Source of the DNA: Teredinibacter sp. KSP-S5-2
Lineage (GTDB): Bacteria; Pseudomonadota; Gammaproteobacteria; Pseudomonadales; Cellvibrionaceae
NCBI RefSeq assembly: GCF_032773895.1
Contig: NZ_CP120416.1
Coordinates: 3,563,001 to 3,627,000 of the forward strand
DNA: 64,000 bases
Direction of reading: 5' to 3'
Shown piece after piece: positions 36,480-44,476 of this stretch. The position numbers were made by a program, and so were the translations under genes. The notes below the pieces were generated by a model. The model was not told where the DNA came from, ran no database searches, and saw only the letters and a program-made list of their open reading frames with translations. Within the stretch, counting starts at the first letter, position 1; every line of letters begins with the position of its first letter.

Positions 36480-36975
36480 GAATATTTTTTCTTTCGTCAC
36501 AAATACCCGGTGTTTTGAGTAACTTCGTATGAATAAAAAGTCCGTACTGATTCTGTTAAGGCTGTTACAACCCACAAAAAAATCCGGCTAATATATGGCG
36601 TAAATGTTTAAACCTTATGTCACTGACTATACTGGCGAAAAGAGTGGCGCATAAATAATTATATGAAACAGATATCACAAACTTGTAAAGAAACAGAAAA
36701 ACTTAGACTAAAGTATAAAAACTGAAAAAAGATATGGCCAGGAAATTATCCTTCCGCCTGTCAAATAGTGGATTCATCCACAAACTTTTTTAGGGCCTGG
36801 TAACAAAGCATTAAATAAGGTATTAACAGGCTAATACCTGAATATAAGTGCGCGTCAGCAGATGGTAGGAAGCAAAAATAACTTAAATATCATAACCTTG
36901 CAGGATATACATAAGGCGGCATATAGATTAGATAATGTCGCCTAAAACACATATGGGAAAAATATTACGATTGAC
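36480..36975. other. Intergenic region, no gene
   Basis: About 500 AT-rich bases upstream of the hybrid sensor gene and downstream of folE. It should hold the sensor promoter. Nothing else was recognised. Confidence 0.4.
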
Positions 36976-37003
36976 AAAAAATTGACTGACAAGAGACGTC
37001 AAT
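36976..37003 (-). terminator. Rho-independent terminator of folE
   Basis: On the minus strand ATTGAC pairs with GTCAAT (plus 36981-37003) around an 11-base loop and is followed by six T. It lies about 12 bases after the folE stop. Confidence 0.65.
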
Positions 37004-37015
37004 TCTTCAACTTTT

Positions 37016-37711
37016 TCATGAAAAAAAAGCCGCCCGCGCCGTAGGATCCTGCTTAAACACGCCGCCCAAAGATGTCGTCGATGTTTCCGAAGTGGCATCC
37101 ATTACTCCTCTGGATTTAACACAGTAGTGGACTGCATCAATGGATACCGCCACATCTTTTGTTTCCAATAGGGTTTGCAAAGCAACTAAAACCTGCTGTG
37201 TTAATCTCTCCTGAACCTGGGGACGTTGAGAGAAAAAACGTACGATACGATTTATTTTGGATAAACCAATAATTTTCTCTTTTGGAATATAAGCAACCTT
37301 AGCCGAACCATCGATCGTGACAAAGTGGTGCTCACAGGTACTGGTAAGGCTAATATCCCGAACCTTTACCATTTCATCCACACGCATCTTATTCTCAATC
37401 ACGGTAATTTTTGGAAAATTTTCGTAATCCAATCCGGAGAATATTTCTTTGACATACATCTTGGCAATTCTATGTGGAGTCTCTTCCAGGCTATCGTCAT
37501 TCAAATCCAACCCCAGACACTTCACAATTTCCGTCATGTGATGCTTTATTTTGTCGTAACGTGTCTGTGCGTCTAAACCGTTTTCCGTTATTGGTGTTTC
37601 TACGCCGTGAGCAATAAGTGCTTCATGAACCAACTGGGCCTCTTGAGACCAATTTTGCTTAATGGTATGACTATTCCTTGCAACACTGAGCGCTGCCGCT
37701 TTACTTGACAT
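37016..37711 (-). CDS. folE: GTP cyclohydrolase I
   Basis: A 231-residue enzyme converting GTP to 7,8-dihydroneopterin triphosphate. The zinc ligands are visible in STCEHHF (about 120-126) and [11 protein letters not shown] (about 188-198); [11 protein letters not shown] (about 80) and GLSKINRIV are conserved family segments. It is a homologue of type IA FolE, with an N-terminal extension of about 40 residues. The gene lies 45 bases after folX and shares its direction, so the pair is probably one transcript. With FolX it would supply dihydromonapterin, a pterin cofactor made in gammaproteobacteria, as well as folate precursors. Confidence 0.95.
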   Translation of the reverse strand: MSSKAAALSVARNSHTIKQNWSQEAQLVHEALIAHGVETPITENGLDAQTRYDKIKHHMTEIVKCLGLDLNDDSLEETPHRIAKMYVKEIFSGLDYENFPKITVIENKMRVDEMVKVRDISLTSTCEHHFVTIDGSAKVAYIPKEKIIGLSKINRIVRFFSQRPQVQERLTQQVLVALQTLLETKDVAVSIDAVHYCVKSRGVMDATSETSTTSLGGVFKQDPTARAAFFS

Positions 37712-37756
37712 TCACTGAAACCTTTTAAAAAGAATACTTAAAATACTGAGGTAAAT

Positions 37757-38164
37757 TTATTTGTTGCCGTATTCCAACGTTAACGAAACGGAATCTGCAA
37801 AACGCAATGCATGAGGTTTATCTATTTTAACCTTGGCATAAAAGACACTTTCATCGCGACTGCAAATATCCAACACTTCAGCAACCAGTTTTTCCAATAG
37901 TAAAAATCGCCCTTCCTCAACCAGTTTAATAATTGATTTGGCAATCGTCTTATAATTCAGGGCTTGATCTACTTGATCTTCCAAACATAGGGGAGACAAT
38001 TGGTAATGAATTTCAGCATTAATAATAATATCCTGCTGCTTTTCACGTTCTTCCGGGTTAAAGCCAATAAAAGTACGCAACCGTAAATTTGTAATCTCAA
38101 TGATTGCTTTCGTACTTTGTACCGCACTACGCTGCTGTTGCGAACTTTGGATATTGGCTAACAT
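37757..38164 (-). CDS. folX: Dihydroneopterin triphosphate 2'-epimerase
   Basis: A 135-residue protein from the ATG at 38164, which has AGGA 9 bases upstream (the open frame begins at 38203). It is a FolX/FolB-fold protein and matches FolX by its ITNLRLRTFIGFNPEEREKQQD start, ALNYKTIAKSI (about 68-78), RFLLLEKL and the final KPHALRFADSVSLTLEY, which differ from dihydroneopterin aldolase FolB. FolX epimerises dihydroneopterin triphosphate to the monapterin form. The partner reductase FolM, often next to these genes in Pseudomonas, is not in the window. Confidence 0.9.
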   Translation of the reverse strand: MLANIQSSQQQRSAVQSTKAIIEITNLRLRTFIGFNPEEREKQQDIIINAEIHYQLSPLCLEDQVDQALNYKTIAKSIIKLVEEGRFLLLEKLVAEVLDICSRDESVFYAKVKIDKPHALRFADSVSLTLEYGNK

Positions 38165-38404
38165 ATGCTTCTTTCCTAATGACATGGCCTTGTTACGTAG
38201 CAAACAGTAAATTAGACCTTTTCTTTATCTATCTATGTCAATTTATATCATTTTTTATGCTTGAGCCAGCAACAGGACTCAGTTCTAACGATCATGCCCG
38301 ATATTTCGCCAACTTATCCAGACATTTATAAAGGTTTTAAGCTGATAGAAAATCCGTTTCGGCACGAATCCATAGACAAAGAATTGGCAGGAAAAAATGT
38401 CGTT

Positions 38405-38438
38405 AAGAGAAATATGGTTCGGCACGAGCACCGAACCA
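38405..38438 (-). terminator. Terminator-like hairpin after the exported protease
   Basis: On the minus strand TGGTTCGG pairs with CCGAACCA (plus 38415-38422 with 38431-38438) and is followed by TATTTCTCTT. It lies 15 bases after the protease stop. Confidence 0.6.
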
Positions 38439-38453
38439 CTGAACAAAATCAGG

Positions 38454-39935
38454 CTAAGGGCAGCTTTGCACAACCCCCTGATCACCATCGAGATTACTGA
38501 CTGCATTGAAGAACGTATATTGAGCAACGCTGAACAAGCAGGCTGCTGAAGACACATCAAGCCTTGGCCCTGCCATCCCCGGAGCAGAGGTATAGCCCCA
38601 CGAGTTAAGGGAAATAATCGTTCCACCACCGCTGTTTTCATCCAGAGGTTGCAACCATGCGCCGCCAGATGCACCACCAGACAATTCGCATGAGGGGATC
38701 CACCAATTAACTCCGGTGTTTTGTGTCAGGTCTTCAGCGCAATACATCAATTTGGGGTCATAGGCGTAGGAGTAACCCAACGCATAGGTGAAATCCAGGC
38801 TGGCTTTCCCCGGATCCCCATCGTCATATGACGGAGTGAGAAAAGACATTGCCAAGGATCCAACAGCCATATCCAAGGATTCAGAAGAGGCCGTACTCCC
38901 TATGTGAGCACCGATATCACCGACTACATAAAAACCATAGTCCCAGGCAACATTGTCAGGAAAGGTACGCAATGTCCATTGTCGATCTACTACTCCAAAA
39001 TCCGGTACCCAACAGCCAACCGGATCATTGTCGCAATCCAGATCCGTGCCGCTTGCGGTGGTTGCAGATTGGTTTGGAATAAACAACACATTGCGCGCAA
39101 ACGCCTTGTTAACATCATCATAGATACAATGCGCAGCAGTTAGAATCAGTGAACGGCCAGTTACGCTATCGCTTACCACGCTTCCGGAACACACATATCC
39201 AGACCAAGGGCCTTTGCGTTTACTATTGCTCGGCATTTGAAAATAAATGCGACCAAGAACAGATTGGCTCACTCCACCTTTATCCCATTCATCGTTAACC
39301 ACAGTATCCTCTGACGTCACAGGAGGAATGACCACATTGCCCACCGCAACAGAGAAATTAATCACTTCAGGTACGTCAGTGGTGTTCCCTCCCCGACCGC
39401 TCCCGTCTTTTGCGATTACCCACCACTGCCAGTCACCATCATAAAACCCTTGCAAACTTACCGCCCAGCGATCATCGCCGATATACGATGCGGTAAAGCT
39501 TTGTTCTGTCACACTGTCCGGATAACGAATATGAAAAACAACCGATTTTACACCGGAGGTATCGGTTACTTGAGCCGAAAAAATATAATTATTACCAATT
39601 ACCATACTTTCTGATGGATCATGGTTACTAACAATTGGCGGTTCAGAATCACTGAAAATTATTGGCTTGGCCAAAGGTTTTTTTATAGCATTTAAAGGAA
39701 CCGCTTTCAGCGTTTGGGGCTTACTGCCCAATAAAAATAGTTGACCATTAGTATCACGTATATACCCCTTATGATTATCACCAATCAGATAGTCACGGGG
39801 GACTGCTTCTCGTATTGCCTGTGGCGTCCACACATTAACTGCAGCTCGCGCCTTATCCGTTTGGGCAACCACAAAAGGGGAAAGCAAAACCAGCAACCAA
39901 AGAGAGAGAAAACCTATTCTAGAATAAAACCGCAT
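38454..39935 (-). CDS. Exported trypsin-like (S1) serine protease with N-terminal beta domain
   Basis: About 493 residues from the ATG at 39935, preceded by GGAGG 8 bases upstream. The signal peptide is MRFYSRIGFLSLWLLVLLSPFVVA. Residues ~95-200 form an Ig/cadherin-like beta domain (SEPPIVSNHDP, VTDTSGVKSVVFHIRYPD, WQWWVIAKDGSG). The S1 domain (about 220-490) shows the triad His in LTAAHCIY, Asp in VAWDYGFYVV and Ser in ELSGGASGGAW, with several Cys for disulfides (VCSGS, AAHC, SCELS, AACLF). It is not attached to a membrane and probably acts outside the cell or in the periplasm on protein substrates. No partner gene is close. Confidence 0.9.
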   Translation of the reverse strand: MRFYSRIGFLSLWLLVLLSPFVVAQTDKARAAVNVWTPQAIREAVPRDYLIGDNHKGYIRDTNGQLFLLGSKPQTLKAVPLNAIKKPLAKPIIFSDSEPPIVSNHDPSESMVIGNNYIFSAQVTDTSGVKSVVFHIRYPDSVTEQSFTASYIGDDRWAVSLQGFYDGDWQWWVIAKDGSGRGGNTTDVPEVINFSVAVGNVVIPPVTSEDTVVNDEWDKGGVSQSVLGRIYFQMPSNSKRKGPWSGYVCSGSVVSDSVTGRSLILTAAHCIYDDVNKAFARNVLFIPNQSATTASGTDLDCDNDPVGCWVPDFGVVDRQWTLRTFPDNVAWDYGFYVVGDIGAHIGSTASSESLDMAVGSLAMSFLTPSYDDGDPGKASLDFTYALGYSYAYDPKLMYCAEDLTQNTGVNWWIPSCELSGGASGGAWLQPLDENSGGGTIISLNSWGYTSAPGMAGPRLDVSSAACLFSVAQYTFFNAVSNLDGDQGVVQSCP

Positions 39936-40426
39936 TCCCGGAGCCTCCAACACAACACCTTAAAAAAGGTATAGCCCAGAAAAACAACAGGAATATATAG
40001 GCGCCAAAGACGGTTAACAGTGCTTAACACATACAGCTATGAAACCAAACTATTTATAGAAAACCGAGCTCTTAAAAAACCATTTAATGGAGGCGAATGC
40101 ATGTACGTACTATTACAAATAATTTTTTAATATAAAACGGGAAAGAATAATAGAAGATAAGAAACCGGATTACTTATCACTAAAAATAACTCAATAAAAT
40201 ATTTCGAAACATTCAGGACAAACTGAACCTCTGTAAAATATGACGTCAATCATTCCATCATCACACCTAAATCTCCATTAATACCGATAAAACAGCCGTG
40301 TAATAATATGTAATATTTATTTAATAAAAGCTCTCCTACGCTGATTGGGTGCCTTGCAAATCAAGTTTCAAGACAAGGCCACATAAAAATACAACCTATA
40401 CATTCCTTCTCAATAGGAGAGAGCAC
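39936..40426. other. Intergenic region, no gene
   Basis: About 490 AT-rich bases between the divergent protease and lectin genes. It should hold promoters for both. No gene or RNA was recognised. Confidence 0.45.
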
Positions 40427-40621
40427 ATGGCCGATATACCTCCAGGGTCTTACGAACAAACTTCTCGCAATATCAAATTTACTGGCACGCCAGGTTCAAC
40501 CGAACTGATCCTTTCTGCTGAATGCCAAAAGGCGGATGGTTCATGGATTCAAAGTGAATTGAAATACGATATCGCCAACTGTAACGGCGAATTAAAGTGG
40601 GCACCTAACGGTTGCAGCTAA
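40427..40621 (+). CDS. Single-repeat cyanovirin-N (CVNH)-like lectin
   Basis: A 64-residue protein from the ATG at 40427, which has AGGAGAG upstream; a longer frame from 40349 has no such site. The sequence follows one CVNH repeat: SYEQTSRNIKF matches the FSQTCRNI-type start, then LILSAECQKADGSW, SELKYDIANCNGELKW and a C-terminal NGCS. Known cyanovirin-N proteins carry two such repeats and bind high-mannose glycans; this one carries a single repeat and would need to dimerise or swap domains to form a complete lectin. No signal peptide is visible. It lies 86 bases upstream of the lipid/sugar cluster and in the same direction, so it may act on its product. Confidence 0.75.
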   Translation: MADIPPGSYEQTSRNIKFTGTPGSTELILSAECQKADGSWIQSELKYDIANCNGELKWAPNGCS

Positions 40622-40633
40622 CATCAAGTTTAC

Positions 40634-40666
40634 GCTGCCTATGAATGGAACACGTTCCTAGGCAGC
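40634..40666 (+). terminator. Hairpin between lectin gene and sugar-lipid cluster
   Basis: GCTGCCTA pairs with TAGGCAGC (40634-40641 with 40659-40666), with an inner GGAAC/GTTCC extension. No T-run follows. It may end the lectin transcript partially, or protect its 3' end, while allowing read-through. Confidence 0.5.
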
Positions 40667-40706
40667 ATCTAGTAGTCAATAATAATTACACAGGACCCTA
40701 GACTTG

Positions 40707-41858
40707 ATGCGGACCAACTCCTTTATTCCCTTATCACGCCCCACGATAAATCAAGAAGAAATAAACGAAGTAATCGATTCTCTGAAATCTGGCTGGATCA
40801 CGACCGGCCCGAAAGTAGCGCAATTCGAACATCAATTATGTCAATACTTTAACGTCGAGCAATGTCTCACCGTCAACTCCGGTACGGCAGCATGGCAAGT
40901 GCTTGCGCACTGCTACGATATTGGCCCGGGAGACGAAGTCATTATTCCTTCTATCACCTGGCCATCCATGGCAAACGTTGTGGAATTACTTGGCGCAAAA
41001 CCCGTTTTTGCAGATGTTGACCCAGACACGGCAATCATGCTTGCTGAAGAGGTTGAACGGCTATTAACACCAAACACCAAAGCCATTCTTCCCGTGCACT
41101 ATGCCGGAGCAGCAGCAGATATAGACAGCTACAAAACCATTATTGGCAACAGAAATATATTAATCGCCGAAGACTGTGCCCACGCTCTTGGTACAACTGA
41201 CAAAGGCCAACTTATTGGCAGTCAGTCTGATGCCGCCATATTCAGCTTTCACCCAACCAAAAATATCACCACGGGTGAAGGCGGCGCACTCATTTGTAAA
41301 GATCAGGACCGATTAAACCGGGCCAGAACTCTAAGCTTAAACGGGATAGGAAAAACCGCCTGGGAAAGAATCAATCAAAAAGAAGCACATTACGAACTGC
41401 ATGAGCCTGGATACAAATTTAATATGCTGGATATTCAGGCCGCATTAGGTATACATCAGCTGACCAAAATTACCGAGTTTATATCAAAACGGACACTCCT
41501 GGCTGAGCGCTACCACCAGAAGCTCGCTGATATTAACTACATCACGCCATTAAAGGCAGATAACGAAAATCAAAGACATGCCTGGCATATATATCCGGTA
41601 AAAATTGATATCGAACGTATTGGTTTGACTCGTAATCAACTAATCGATGCCCTAAAAAAACAAAACGTTGGCGTCGGTGTGCATTTTGAATCCGTGCACT
41701 TATTACGTTTCTATCGAGAAAAATATCAATATACCGAAAAAGACTTACCGAATGCGACCCAACTCGGGTCGAGTTTAATTTCCCTACCGCTATTCCCGAC
41801 CATGACTTTAGACGAGCAGGACACCGTGATCAATGCACTGAAAAACATTGCGGAATAG
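40707..41858 (+). CDS. DegT/DnrJ/EryC1/StrS-type aminotransferase (ArnB-like)
   Basis: A 383-residue PLP enzyme. The start MRTNSFIPLSRPTINQEE, the phosphate-binding TVNSGTAAW, AEDCAHALG and the lysine that binds PLP in FSFHPTKNITTGEGG (about residue 185) are the family signature. Lengths and sequence style resemble ArnB, which makes UDP-4-amino-4-deoxy-arabinose. It should transfer an amino group, usually from glutamate, to a keto-sugar nucleotide or a cyclitol. The next gene encodes an ArnA-type decarboxylase domain, so a UDP-4-keto-pentose is the likely substrate (inference). First gene of a plus-strand cluster that runs to 46447. The ATG at 40707 has a distant AGGA. Confidence 0.9.
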   Translation: MRTNSFIPLSRPTINQEEINEVIDSLKSGWITTGPKVAQFEHQLCQYFNVEQCLTVNSGTAAWQVLAHCYDIGPGDEVIIPSITWPSMANVVELLGAKPVFADVDPDTAIMLAEEVERLLTPNTKAILPVHYAGAAADIDSYKTIIGNRNILIAEDCAHALGTTDKGQLIGSQSDAAIFSFHPTKNITTGEGGALICKDQDRLNRARTLSLNGIGKTAWERINQKEAHYELHEPGYKFNMLDIQAALGIHQLTKITEFISKRTLLAERYHQKLADINYITPLKADNENQRHAWHIYPVKIDIERIGLTRNQLIDALKKQNVGVGVHFESVHLLRFYREKYQYTEKDLPNATQLGSSLISLPLFPTMTLDEQDTVINALKNIAE

Positions 41859-41891
41859 TGATTAGCAACAACTTTATAAATGGTATACAGC

Positions 41892-42932
41892 ATGAATATA
41901 TTTATACTGGGCATTAACGGGTTTATCGGCAACGAACTTACAGACAGAATTCTCAATACAACAGACTGGCGGGTATGCGGCATTGATATTCACCAAAATA
42001 AAATTGAGTCGCTGCTGAAACACACAAACTTTACCTTTAAACTCGGCGACATAAACCAGGAAAAGAACTGGGTTTATCAAAAAATATCCGAAGCGGACAT
42101 CATCATTCCCCTTGCTGCAATTGCCACACCGAAAAGCTATGTTGAAAATCCGCTCGGCGTATACCAAAGCGTATTTGAAACCAATATCTGGCTGATAAAA
42201 GAATGTGCCAGACTGAAAAAACGTTTAATTTTTCCCTCAACCTCTGAAGTCTACGGCATGTGCACAGATGACGAGTTCAAGGAAACGGAAAGCAATTGCG
42301 TGCTCGGCCCTATAGAAAAAGAACGCTGGATATACTCCTGCTCAAAACAGTTACTGGATCGTGTGATCTGGGCATACGGACATAAAGGTTTACCATTTAC
42401 GCTCTTCCGTCCATTTAACTGGATCGGCGCCAGCCAGGACAGTGTTGACTTTCAGACGGCAGGCAATGTCCGGGTATTACCTCAGTTTATTGGCAACATA
42501 CTGCGCTCCGAACCCATTTATCTGGTGGGAGGAGGAGAACAACGCCGCTCCTTTACCGACATTGAAGACGGAATCGATGCATTGATGAAAATCATCGAAA
42601 ATAAGGACGGAAAAGCCCACGGTAAGATTTTTAATATCGGCAACAAAACCAATAATTACGCCATACGCGAAATTGCCGACATCATTATCCAATCACTAAA
42701 ACACTATCCGGATTTTGCAAAACTGGCAGAACAAGCCCAAGTTAAAGCGGTCACAGAAAAAGAGTTTTACGGCAACGGCTATCAGGATGTTCAACAACGT
42801 ATTCCCGACGTCAGTGAAATTGAACAATGCCTAGGTTGGTCGCCAAAGGTAACTTTAGAAGAGTCCATTAATAAAATAGTGGCCCACCATTTAAACACCG
42901 TAAGACAAAAACGAATAGCTGAGCCCGTATAA
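41892..42932 (+). CDS. Stand-alone ArnA-C-like NAD-dependent sugar decarboxylase/epimerase
   Basis: A 346-residue short-chain dehydrogenase/reductase of the extended type from the ATG at 41892. The NAD-binding loop is ILGINGFIGNEL (GxxGxxG). PSTSEVYG (Ser-118, Glu-119) and YSCSKQ (Tyr-148, Lys-152) are catalytic, and GGGEQRRSFTDI matches the Arg-containing segment of E. coli ArnA used for decarboxylation. LFRPFNWIG and YGNGYQDVQQRIP are also ArnA-like. In E. coli this domain is fused to a formyltransferase; here it is a separate protein. It should convert UDP-glucuronate to UDP-4-keto-arabinose for the adjacent aminotransferase. The gap to the previous gene is 33 bases. Confidence 0.85.
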   Translation: MNIFILGINGFIGNELTDRILNTTDWRVCGIDIHQNKIESLLKHTNFTFKLGDINQEKNWVYQKISEADIIIPLAAIATPKSYVENPLGVYQSVFETNIWLIKECARLKKRLIFPSTSEVYGMCTDDEFKETESNCVLGPIEKERWIYSCSKQLLDRVIWAYGHKGLPFTLFRPFNWIGASQDSVDFQTAGNVRVLPQFIGNILRSEPIYLVGGGEQRRSFTDIEDGIDALMKIIENKDGKAHGKIFNIGNKTNNYAIREIADIIIQSLKHYPDFAKLAEQAQVKAVTEKEFYGNGYQDVQQRIPDVSEIEQCLGWSPKVTLEESINKIVAHHLNTVRQKRIAEPV

Positions 42933-42934
42933 CC

Positions 42935-43747
42935 ATGAACAAAAATGCTTTTACCGTCATTGCTTGGTGCACCAGCGAATACAAGAAACTGGCTGAAGGT
43001 TTGACCAGTGATTGTGAGAAGTGGGGGTATCCATACCATATATATGAACTGGACAAAGAATTCCCCAACCTGGCGGCAGCCTGGTGCAATCACCCTAAAA
43101 TTATTCGCCAGGGCGTAGAAGACTTTGGAACGGTTCTATTTGTTGATATCGAATGCCGTATCGTCCAACCCATACCGGATCACTGGCAGGCACCTCTGGT
43201 TTCTGTCAGAGAACCTGAGCAGGATTTTTGGATTAAATATAACACCGGCACGGTTATGGCCGATGTGAGTTGCATTGGTTGGCTGGAAACCTGGATTCAC
43301 CTAATTGATAACTGGGGCATGAATGCATTAAAAAACGATGCCTATATATATTGGCCCAATGATATCGGTGACGAACTACCTTTTAATGCTGCCGTCACTG
43401 CTCTGGATATCAAACTCAATACGGTAAAGCTGTCTTATATCGACAGAGAGTGTGACGCCGAAATTGCGCGGGGATTATGGCAGAATGCACATACCATAAT
43501 TCAACATCCCACAATACATCACTGGCCGAAAGAGCAGGACTTGGTAGAATGCAAAAAACTTTTTGTCCAAAACTTTCCGGGTGATCCAAACGAAGCAATT
43601 TTTTATTTTAATCAAAATAAACAAATTGAAGCCCACAACTGGATTTTTGATGGCAATAACGGATGTTATGCTCCCAAGGAATTTTGGCCTCAACATAAAC
43701 GCCAATGGATTGAACAATCTGTTGAACTCACCGCCGCACAACGTTAA
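42935..43747 (+). CDS. Possible GT-A type glycosyltransferase of unknown family
   Basis: A 270-residue soluble protein that starts 2 bases after the previous stop and ends right before the next start. It begins with a Rossmann-like beta strand (AFTVIAWCTSEY). VLFVDIECRI (about 67-76) looks like the DxD metal-binding region of GT-A glycosyltransferases, and a C-terminal Trp/His-rich segment (HHWPKEQD) follows. I cannot assign it to a named family. By position it could transfer the amino-sugar made by the two preceding enzymes to a lipid or another acceptor. Confidence 0.6.
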   Translation: MNKNAFTVIAWCTSEYKKLAEGLTSDCEKWGYPYHIYELDKEFPNLAAAWCNHPKIIRQGVEDFGTVLFVDIECRIVQPIPDHWQAPLVSVREPEQDFWIKYNTGTVMADVSCIGWLETWIHLIDNWGMNALKNDAYIYWPNDIGDELPFNAAVTALDIKLNTVKLSYIDRECDAEIARGLWQNAHTIIQHPTIHHWPKEQDLVECKKLFVQNFPGDPNEAIFYFNQNKQIEAHNWIFDGNNGCYAPKEFWPQHKRQWIEQSVELTAAQR

Positions 43748-44476
43748 ATGAACAGCACAAAAATAAAAGAAAAAAGTTTATACCTTGCAGCATGGTTCGT
43801 TCATCTCTTTTCCGCATTGGGCATACTGTGCGGCTTTCAAGCCTGCGTTGCGATTGCACAAGCGCAATGGATGACCAGCTTATTCTGGTTATTGCTCGCC
43901 CTGATAATTGATGCCGTAGACGGAACATTTGCTCGACTATTTCGGGTAAAAGATCGTATCCCAAATATCGACGGCAAAATGCTCGATTACGTTATCGACT
44001 TTGTTAACTTTGTCTTTCTGCCAGCGTTTTTCATCTATTCTGCCATTGATTTGCCTGAGCAGTACAAAAACGGCCTAATCTGCCTTATTTTTCTAGCATC
44101 CTGCTATCACTACGCCAATCTAAAAGCCGTTTATAAAGACCAATACTTTGTTGGCTTTCCTGCATTCTGGAATCTGATCGCGTTTTATTTATTCATAACG
44201 GAATTATCTTCATTTTGGAACAGTATTGTTATTGTTATCATATCAACCCTCCATTTTATTCCGATAAAAGTCATCTACTTAAGTCGCATGTTCAAATCGA
44301 ATATATATGCGATTATGCTCGCTGGAATATGGGCCGCCTCCACCTTAATGACAATCATCAACTACCCGACAGAAAATTTCATTTGGGCAGAACTGTCTTT
44401 GACAATTGCCGTACTCATTTTTATTTTCAGCAATATCAGTATGCCCCTGCGCAAGGATAAGAATAAAAATGCTTAA
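43748..44476 (+). CDS. CDP-alcohol phosphatidyltransferase, phosphatidylcholine-synthase-like
   Basis: A 242-residue integral membrane protein with about eight helices, starting directly after the previous stop. The CDP-alcohol phosphatidyltransferase signature is IDAVDGTFARLF then DGKMLDYVID (D55, D58-G59, A62-R63, G76, D80, D84). The 12-residue spacing before G76 and the context LDYVIDFVNFVFLPAFFIY resemble bacterial phosphatidylcholine synthase (Pcs), which joins CDP-diacylglycerol with choline. Here the alcohol could instead be an amino-alcohol or cyclitol. The membrane location places the pathway at the inner membrane. Confidence 0.85.
   Translation: MNSTKIKEKSLYLAAWFVHLFSALGILCGFQACVAIAQAQWMTSLFWLLLALIIDAVDGTFARLFRVKDRIPNIDGKMLDYVIDFVNFVFLPAFFIYSAIDLPEQYKNGLICLIFLASCYHYANLKAVYKDQYFVGFPAFWNLIAFYLFITELSSFWNSIVIVIISTLHFIPIKVIYLSRMFKSNIYAIMLAGIWAASTLMTIINYPTENFIWAELSLTIAVLIFIFSNISMPLRKDKNKNA

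Noticed and set aside
40707-42932. Explanation of the sugar genes as a lipid A arn operon
   Set aside because: ArnC, ArnD, ArnT and the formyltransferase domain are absent, and the cluster continues with phospholipid and desaturase genes.
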